Positions 58,996 through 64,000 of a stretch of DNA of 64,000 bases are shown one piece after another. The translations under genes were made by a program, and so were the position numbers. The notes beneath the pieces were generated by a model, which made no database searches, was not told where the DNA came from, and was given only the letters and a program-made list of their open reading frames with translations. This DNA is from Streptomyces sp. GESEQ-4 (lineage in GTDB: Bacteria > Actinomycetota > Actinomycetes > Streptomycetales > Streptomycetaceae): positions 930,001 to 994,000 of the forward strand of contig NZ_JAFFSU010000001.1 in the NCBI RefSeq assembly GCF_017948455.1, given 5' to 3'. Numbering within the stretch: the first letter of the stretch is position 1; the number at the start of each line of letters is the position of its first letter.

Positions 58996-59921
58996 ACCGC
59001 CAGGCCCACGGCGAGCAGGACCCCCGCGACCCGGGCACCGACGGACGGGGCGATCGGCCGGACATCCGCAGCAAGTTCAGGGCTAGGCGGTGTGGACTCG
59101 GTCGTGGCCCGGTCCGTCCCATCCGCCTTGCCGACGAGACGGCCCGTGATCGGCGTCAACGCCAGGCCCGCCACCGTGACCAGCAAGAGCCGTGTCACCA
59201 AGGCCGTACCGGTCTTGCCCGTGAGGGTGGGACCCAGCAAGGACAAGTCGAACAGCGCGGTGACGCCCCGACCGCTCTCATACGGGCCGCGCAGAAGCAG
59301 CAATACGAGCGTGGAGACCATCAGTGTCAGCCAGCCGGCCAGCAGCAGCCTGCGCACCAGCCGCAGGGCGAGCGCGGCGGGCCAGCACAGCAGGCCGAAT
59401 CCGGCGACCCCGATGAGCAGGGCGAGGCCACCATAGGCGGCGTAGCGGGCGACGCCGTAGAAGCGGGAGACGGTGGGGTCGACCGAGGGACCGGAGGGCA
59501 GTACCGCGGAGGTGGCGGACGGTTTGCCGATGGAGAAGGTGAACGCGCCGGAGATCGGGTGGCTGTCGGCGGAGACGACGCGCCAGGACACGGTGTAGGT
59601 GCCCTTGGCCAGCTTGTCGGGCAACGTCACACGGACCGTGTTCGTCTTGCCGTCCGCGTGCTCGACCGGGCCCTTGTTGACCCGCTCGTTCTTGGGGGAC
59701 AGCACGCGCAGGGAGCCGTCGGAGGGGCTGACCGCTTCGGTGAAGGTGAGCGTGACCTGCTGCGGAGCCGTCTTCAGGACGGCGGTGTCGGCCGGGTCGG
59801 ATCCGGTCAGGGCGGCGTGGGCGGAGGCGGGCCCGGCGCCGCCGAGGAGGAACGCGAGCACGGCGCCGAGCAGCGCCAGGGCGGTCAGCGGTTTCCTGGC
59901 CCGGCGTGGTGCCGTGTGCAT
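58908..59921 (-). pseudogene. CopC/CopD copper-resistance protein truncated by rearrangement
   Basis: The protein starts with a signal peptide ending A-S-A-H-A-A-L, where the mature N-terminal histidine binds copper, and has S-A-D-S-H-P-I-S-G, the conserved CopC copper segment. The CopD membrane part follows from about residue 150 for some four helices. Similarity ends near 58995 (residue 309), after which the frame reads into the inverted TetR fragment and stops at 58908. Full YcnJ-type fusions have about 550-680 residues. The CopC domain may still be made. Confidence 0.8.
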
Positions 59922-59984
59922 GGAGCAGTCTCCAGGGCGGTGGTTCGTGGGCGTCGGCGGTGGTGCGGGGCGATGGCCGAGCTG

Positions 59985-60479
59985 CTACGGCGTGGTCGGG
60001 GTGGGGCCGATGCCCTGCAGCTGCTGGATGTTTCCGCCGATCTTGGTCCGGAACTTCTCCAGCATCTCCGGCTTTTTCGCGCTGACGATCCAGCGCGTGC
60101 CGACCAGGTACTTGCCTCCGTAGATGGCGGCGGAGTCCAGCCAGGTCTGCTTGTACTTCTCCTCGGGGAAGGTGGTGATGAGGTAGTCGACCTCCTTGGT
60201 GTGGCACAGGCCCTGGCGCAGTTGGTCCGCCTCGATGCGGATTTTGGGCTTGCAGCCGGTCAGACTGGCGATCACTTCGACCTTGGCCGGCGCGACGACG
60301 CCGGCCGCCGGGGCTGCGGAGATCTTCGACGGACCGGCTTCCTCGGCCGCCTTGTCCTCGCCGCCGCTGCAGGCCGTGGCCAGGGGAAGGATCGCCAGGC
60401 TTGCGACGACGGCTGCGCGCCTCGGGGATGCGGCGGACACGCTGCGGCCGATGGGTCCTCGCGGGTGCTGCTGGGGCAC
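59985..60479 (-). CDS. Putative lipoprotein near CopC, unknown function
   Basis: A 164-residue lipoprotein: R-R-A-A-V-V-A-S, a hydrophobic core and lipobox L-A-T-A-C-S-G-G. The mature part has two cysteines (T-G-C-K-P, G-L-C-H-T) that may form a disulfide, and Y-K-Q-T-W-L-D-S-A-A-I-Y-G-G-K-Y-L-V-G-T-R-W. The GTG start at 60479 has GAGAGG upstream. No known family is recognised; its fold resembles small actinobacterial binding lipoproteins. It precedes the CopC/CopD gene by 63 bp. Confidence 0.7.
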   Translation of the reverse strand: MPQQHPRGPIGRSVSAASPRRAAVVASLAILPLATACSGGEDKAAEEAGPSKISAAPAAGVVAPAKVEVIASLTGCKPKIRIEADQLRQGLCHTKEVDYLITTFPEEKYKQTWLDSAAIYGGKYLVGTRWIVSAKKPEMLEKFRTKIGGNIQQLQGIGPTPTTP

Positions 60480-60603
60480 GTTGCCTCTCCATCTCCGGTG
60501 CTGTTCGTACTTGGCTTGGGGTACGGATGAACGCCAGGGGCGGTTCACCACGTATGACGTCAAAGGCCGTGGGGCAGCCGGAACACCGCCCCACGGGTAG
60601 TGC

Positions 60604-62076
60604 TCAGGCTGAAGCGGGGATGTTCTCCGGCTGGACGGTGTGTGCGTTGTGCTGGTCCGCCCAGTTCTGCAGGGCGCTCATGCAGGCGTGGTCGAGGTGG
60701 CGCAGCCCCGCGAGGTTGAGCTCGACGGAACGGTCGTGGGGCAGTTTCTCGAGGGCGTCCAGGATGTGCGGCAGCCGCAGGAAGGTCGCGTTGCCCACGA
60801 TCCGGACGCGCACCGGCCCGGTGCCCGTGTCGTCGGTCTCGATGTGGACGTGGGACACCTCCCACGCGGACTTCGCCACCGCCAGCACGAGCCCGATCAG
60901 CACGCCCTCGAACATGTTGGTGACCAGAATCGCCCCCGCCGTGATCACCAACACCACGGCCTCGCCCCGGTGTTCACGCCACAGCGGACCCAGCTCCTTG
61001 ACCGGCAGCAGCTTGAAGCCCGCGTGGATGAGCACGCCGGCGAGCGCGGCGGTCGGGATCATGCCGAGGGCGCCGGGCAGCAGCGCGGCGAAGAGCAGCA
61101 GCCATACGCCGTGCAGGACGCGGGAGAGCTTGGTGCGGGCTCCTGCCTGGACGTTGGCGGCGCTGCGGACGATCACCGCGGTCATCGGCAGCGCGCCGAG
61201 CAGCCCGCACAGGGTGTTGCCCGTTCCCTGGGCCATCAGCTCCTTGTCGTAGTCGGTCTTCGGGCCGTCGTGCAGACGGTCGACGGCCGCCGCGCTGAAC
61301 AGAGACTCGGCCGAAGCGATGAGGGTGAAGGCGATGACGGTGGTCAGCAGGCCGACCTGCGCCAGTTGTCCGAAGTCGCCGAGGGCGGGCGGCTGGATGG
61401 CCTCCGCCAGACCGCTGACCTCGACCCGCTTGACGGGCAGGTCGAAGGCGGCGGTAGCGGCCATCGCCGCGCCGACGGCCACCAGCGGGCCGGGCAGCAG
61501 TTGGGCCTTGCCCGGCAGCTTCTTCCACAGCGTCATGATCACCACGGTTCCGGCGCCGATGCCGACGGCGATCAGCGCCGGGTCCGAGAGGAGGACGTCG
61601 ACGGCGAGGCCCGGCAGCCCGGCGATGTTCGCGGTGCCGCTGCCGGGTGCCTTGTGGTCTGCCAGCGCGTACAACTGTCCGGCGATCAGGACCAGGCCGA
61701 TGCCGGCGAGCATGCCGTGGACCACGGACAGCGAGATGGCCCGGAAGAATCGGCCCAACCGCAGTGCCCCTAGGGCGAGTTGGAGCAGACCGGTGGCCAG
61801 GACGATCACGCCAAGTGCGGGCAGGCCGTACTCCTGCACGGCGGTGAACACCAGCACGGTCAGTCCGGCGGCCGGGCCGCTGACCTGGAGGCTGCTGCCG
61901 GGCAGCAGCCCGGTGACGAGGCCGCCCACGATGCCGGTGATCAGGCCGAGTTCGGCCGGGACACCGGAGGCGACGGCGACGCCCACGCACAACGGCAGGG
62001 CGACGAGGAAGACAACGAGGGAGGAGGTGAGATCGGTGCGCAGGGCGCGCTTGAGTGTGGCGAGGTGCGAAGTCAT
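60604..62076 (-). CDS. SulP-family inorganic anion (probable bicarbonate) transporter
   Basis: A 490-residue SulP/SLC26 transporter with about 12-14 helices in the first 390 residues (L-P-L-C-V-G-V-A-V-A-S-G-V-P, V-S-G-P-A-A-G-L-T). A C-terminal STAS domain follows (V-R-I-V-G-N-A-T-F-L, L-D-H-A-C-M-S-A-L). The carbonic anhydrase gene directly upstream points to bicarbonate as substrate (BicA-like), though sulfate is not excluded. The ATG at 62076 follows 80 bp after the anhydrase stop. Confidence 0.92.
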   Translation of the reverse strand: MTSHLATLKRALRTDLTSSLVVFLVALPLCVGVAVASGVPAELGLITGIVGGLVTGLLPGSSLQVSGPAAGLTVLVFTAVQEYGLPALGVIVLATGLLQLALGALRLGRFFRAISLSVVHGMLAGIGLVLIAGQLYALADHKAPGSGTANIAGLPGLAVDVLLSDPALIAVGIGAGTVVIMTLWKKLPGKAQLLPGPLVAVGAAMAATAAFDLPVKRVEVSGLAEAIQPPALGDFGQLAQVGLLTTVIAFTLIASAESLFSAAAVDRLHDGPKTDYDKELMAQGTGNTLCGLLGALPMTAVIVRSAANVQAGARTKLSRVLHGVWLLLFAALLPGALGMIPTAALAGVLIHAGFKLLPVKELGPLWREHRGEAVVLVITAGAILVTNMFEGVLIGLVLAVAKSAWEVSHVHIETDDTGTGPVRVRIVGNATFLRLPHILDALEKLPHDRSVELNLAGLRHLDHACMSALQNWADQHNAHTVQPENIPASA

Positions 62077-62156
62077 GGCGTTCTTTCGAGTGGGGGAAGG
62101 AACGTCGCGTGGCATGCGACCGGAACAGGCGGGTGTGGGGCCGCTGTCCGGCCGGT

Positions 62157-62765
62157 TCACAGGGGTTTGAAGGCGCGGGCGCCGGGAGCGCAGGCCAGGA
62201 CATCGCCGGTCTCGACGGTGTAGTACCAGGCGTGCAGGCGCAGTCGGCCGGAAGACAGCCGCCGGGCGATGAAGGGGTCGCTGCGCAGGTGGTCGAGCTG
62301 GGTGAGTACGTGCTGCTGGGTCACCGCGGTCGGGTCCTCGCCCAGCCCTTGTGTCTGCCACGGCTCATCGGCCTGGGCTCGGCGCTCGGCCCAGGACAGC
62401 CAGCGGCGTACGAGCGGCATGGTGTGCACGGTCTGCTCGCGGATGAGTCCCTGGACGGCGCCGCAGTGCGAGTGACCGCAGACGACGATGTCGGGGATCT
62501 GCAGGGCCTGCACGGCGAACTCCAGGGAGCCCGCGACACCGCAGGCGGCCTGCGCCCGGTAGCGGGGGACGATGTTGCCCGCGGTGCGCAGCTCGAAGAG
62601 GTCGCCTGGCGCGGCGCCGGTGAACAGGGACGGGATGACGCGGGAATCGGAGCAGGAGATGAACAGGGCCTGGGGCTTCTGCCCCTGGGCCAGGTGTGCG
62701 AACTCGTCCTGCCGGTCGACGATCTTGGCGGGGAACGTACGGGCGTGCTCGATGAGTGACTGCAT
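62157..62765 (-). CDS. Beta-carbonic anhydrase
   Basis: A 202-residue beta-class carbonic anhydrase. Zinc ligands are in C-S-D-S-R (C38 region) and H-S-H-C-G. The aspartate/arginine dyad of C-S-D-S-R is intact. The T-A-G-N-I-V loop is conserved. It interconverts CO2 and bicarbonate in the cytoplasm, coupled to the SulP transporter. Longer upstream starts exist, but M-Q-S-L-I-E-H-A-R matches the family's start. Confidence 0.94.
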   Translation of the reverse strand: MQSLIEHARTFPAKIVDRQDEFAHLAQGQKPQALFISCSDSRVIPSLFTGAAPGDLFELRTAGNIVPRYRAQAACGVAGSLEFAVQALQIPDIVVCGHSHCGAVQGLIREQTVHTMPLVRRWLSWAERRAQADEPWQTQGLGEDPTAVTQQHVLTQLDHLRSDPFIARRLSSGRLRLHAWYYTVETGDVLACAPGARAFKPL

Positions 62766-62948
62766 GGTCGGCCTCGTGCTCTTCGTGCGTCGACAAGCGT
62801 CGACGAGGACTCGGGGATACGAAGAGGGCGTGCTGCGCAGCCGGGCAGGAATCACTGGCCCGATGGCTCACCGACGGTCCGGTGCGCGGACATCAGGTAG
62901 ATCGGTCCGGACCGGTGTGCGTGAACTGGCTGCGAAGCACGCGGCCGA

Positions 62949-63350
62949 TCAGCAGCGGAAGGTCTGCAGTGTGCTCTGAGTGGGTGTCAGGGCGCCGCTC
63001 GGGTTCCAGGCATCTCTCGCCGTGCGAGGCTGCGCGGTTCCCGACGGGACAGCGTCGATGGTCACCTCGTCGACCGGTGTGCCGTCCGAGGACGCGTGCG
63101 ACTCAACGTCGGGCGCCAGCGCGCGGGGCGGCCGGGCCGGGGCATCGACCTCGGTCTCGTGGTGCTCCAGGCCGGTGTCCGCGTGGATGAGGACGGTAGC
63201 GGGGCCGGACGCCGTCCTGGTTTCCGGTTCGATTGCGGGTGCCATCGCGGACACCGCGCTCGGAGTGTCGGTGGCGTGGTGCGGCGTCGCGAAGTGCAGC
63301 AGTACAGCGGCAGCCAGCAGCACGATCGCCGCCGCCACTCGCCGTATCAC
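62949..63350 (-). CDS. Small secreted or membrane-anchored protein, unknown function
   Basis: A 133-residue protein beginning I-R-R-V-A-A-A-I-V-L-L-A-A-A-V-L-L-H-F (signal or anchor helix) and then H-H-A-T-D. The mature part is rich in Ala, Pro, Thr and acidic residues and ends T-F-R-C. A GTG start follows AGGAG. It is similar in style to the other small His-containing exported proteins of this window but is not a clear copy of them. Confidence 0.5.
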   Translation of the reverse strand: MIRRVAAAIVLLAAAVLLHFATPHHATDTPSAVSAMAPAIEPETRTASGPATVLIHADTGLEHHETEVDAPARPPRALAPDVESHASSDGTPVDEVTIDAVPSGTAQPRTARDAWNPSGALTPTQSTLQTFRC

Positions 63351-63745
63351 CACTGCACTCCTGCCGTTTCGTTCCTGCCGACGCCAAAACGTTACCGGGC
63401 GGCGCCGCTCACGCGGGCCGAACTCCCCGGTAGCAAAGGTGAGATGGCCAACATCACGGCCGCCGTTGCAGTGGCAATGAGCCGGTTGGGCGGGGCTTGC
63501 CGGATGTAGGGAACTGGTGAGATCGAAGGGCGCTGATTCCGGGGGCCGGTGGGGCCGATCGGGCGCTGGATTCACTCGGTGTGGTGATGAGCGTCAAACG
63601 AAGATGCCGCCCTCCGTCTGCACCCGCGCCCCAGTGAAGATCAACGCGGCCCGGCCTTTCATCGGACTTCGCCTTCGGGTGCGGAGGCGGCATCAGCTCC
63701 TACTCGCCGGAACGTTATGTACTTGATTGATTACTGTTTGTGTTC
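63351..63745. other. Intergenic region without clear gene
   Basis: These 395 bp separate two divergent small exported proteins. Several frames are open but none is convincing. The segment 63715-63742 is richer in A+T and probably carries the rightward promoter. Confidence 0.4.
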
Positions 63746-64000
63746 ATGGCGGCTGGTTCGGTGCTCCGAAGCCGCCGCTCCGTGTCGCGGACCGGAGCGG
63801 CGCTGCTGGTGCTGCTGACCGCCCTGGTACACCTGCTGGCCTGCGCACACGGACCCACGTCCGAGGCGGCCGGACGGGCAGACACCTTTCCGGCGACGGC
63901 CTCCGTCAGCTGCGCCCAACACTCCGAGCCGCCGCGAGAGACGGCGGGCCGGCAGAGGGCTCCCCTGGACAGCCACCCACCTCACTGCTGGGGATTGGAC
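63746..64000 (+). CDS. Small secreted Cys/His-containing protein, cut by window end
   Basis: The first 85 codons of a protein with a basic N-terminus, a helix A-A-L-L-V-L-L-T-A-L-V-H-L-L-A-C, then A-H-G, S-C-A-Q-H and H-P-P-H-C-W. The pattern recalls the His-rich secreted proteins at 44561 and 45137 that lead into the cysteine-synthase/MFS pair, so a second such cassette may lie beyond the edge. The start may also be the GTG two codons earlier. Confidence 0.5.
   Translation, partial: MAAGSVLRSRRSVSRTGAALLVLLTALVHLLACAHGPTSEAAGRADTFPATASVSCAQHSEPPRETAGRQRAPLDSHPPHCWGLD

Noticed and set aside
1-64000. tRNA, rRNA, CRISPR arrays, transposases, integrases and attachment sites
   Set aside because: None was recognised on either strand by eye. 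A tRNAscan, Infernal and ISfinder run would be decisive.

Overview
The window looks like a chromosomal segment of a Streptomyces or close relative. G+C is very high (about 70% by eye), GTG and TTG starts are common, consecutive genes often overlap by ATGA, TTA codons are very rare, and the families present (twin-arginine lipoprotein, CsoR-type copper site, SUKH and RHS remnants, many TetR/LuxR/AraC regulators) are typical. No rRNA, tRNA, CRISPR array or intact insertion sequence was recognised.

Layout. 1-7.1 kb: end of a DedA protein, a VanB-type ferredoxin reductase with a PPOX flavoprotein, a dead FAD monooxygenase beside a LysR regulator, a terpene synthase/cytochrome P450 pair, and an ACMSD-type amidohydrolase. 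7.3-12.6 kb: a TetR regulator and a complete branched-chain-amino-acid-type ABC importer (LivK, LivH, a LivM-LivG fusion, LivF). 12.8-13.7 kb: a secreted lipase. 13.9-36.6 kb: a dense block of two divergent operons. The leftward one encodes a thiolase, a DUF35 zinc-ribbon protein, an HMG-CoA-synthase-like protein, an SDR, an acyl-CoA ligase and a CocE hydrolase. The rightward side encodes KAS, a fused CoA-transferase, KAS III and SDR; then CocE, acyl-CoA ligase, KAS III, two unusual KAS-like proteins, a double SDR, an SDR and a minimal family III CoA-transferase. An orphan LuxR regulator closes the block. 37-40.7 kb: TetR, SDR, thiolase and enoyl-CoA hydratase, a beta-oxidation-like set. 41-48 kb: antiporter and TPP-enzyme remnants, copper ATPase and chaperone with a CsoR-like operator, two small His-rich secreted proteins, a cysteine-synthase-like enzyme and an MFS exporter. 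48-54.6 kb: three DHA2-type MFS exporters with AraC and TetR regulators. 54.9-59 kb: a graveyard of broken genes (frameshifted DUF5959, SUKH, anti-sigma-type ATPase, RHS, a TetR gene split by inversion, truncated CopC/CopD). 60-64 kb: lipoprotein, SulP transporter with carbonic anhydrase, and small secreted proteins.

The most interesting part is 13.9-36.6 kb. It holds seven thiolase-superfamily proteins, two acyl-CoA ligases, two CocE hydrolases, four SDR genes and two CoA-transferase-type proteins, but I see no acyl carrier protein, acyltransferase or thioesterase. This suggests a CoA-based rather than ACP-based carbon-skeleton pathway, either biosynthetic or a catabolic route for a compound taken up by the Liv system; the sequence alone does not decide. 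Two regulatory signatures tie the locus together. An 18-bp palindrome (TTAATGAA-TG-TTCATTAA and a 14-bp core copy) sits just upstream of both the P450/terpene synthase and thiolase operons. A 39-bp element with two GGTAC repeats 32 bp apart precedes both rightward operons. TTA codons in the first KAS and the second CocE gene hint at bldA-dependent translation, which argues for specialised metabolism.
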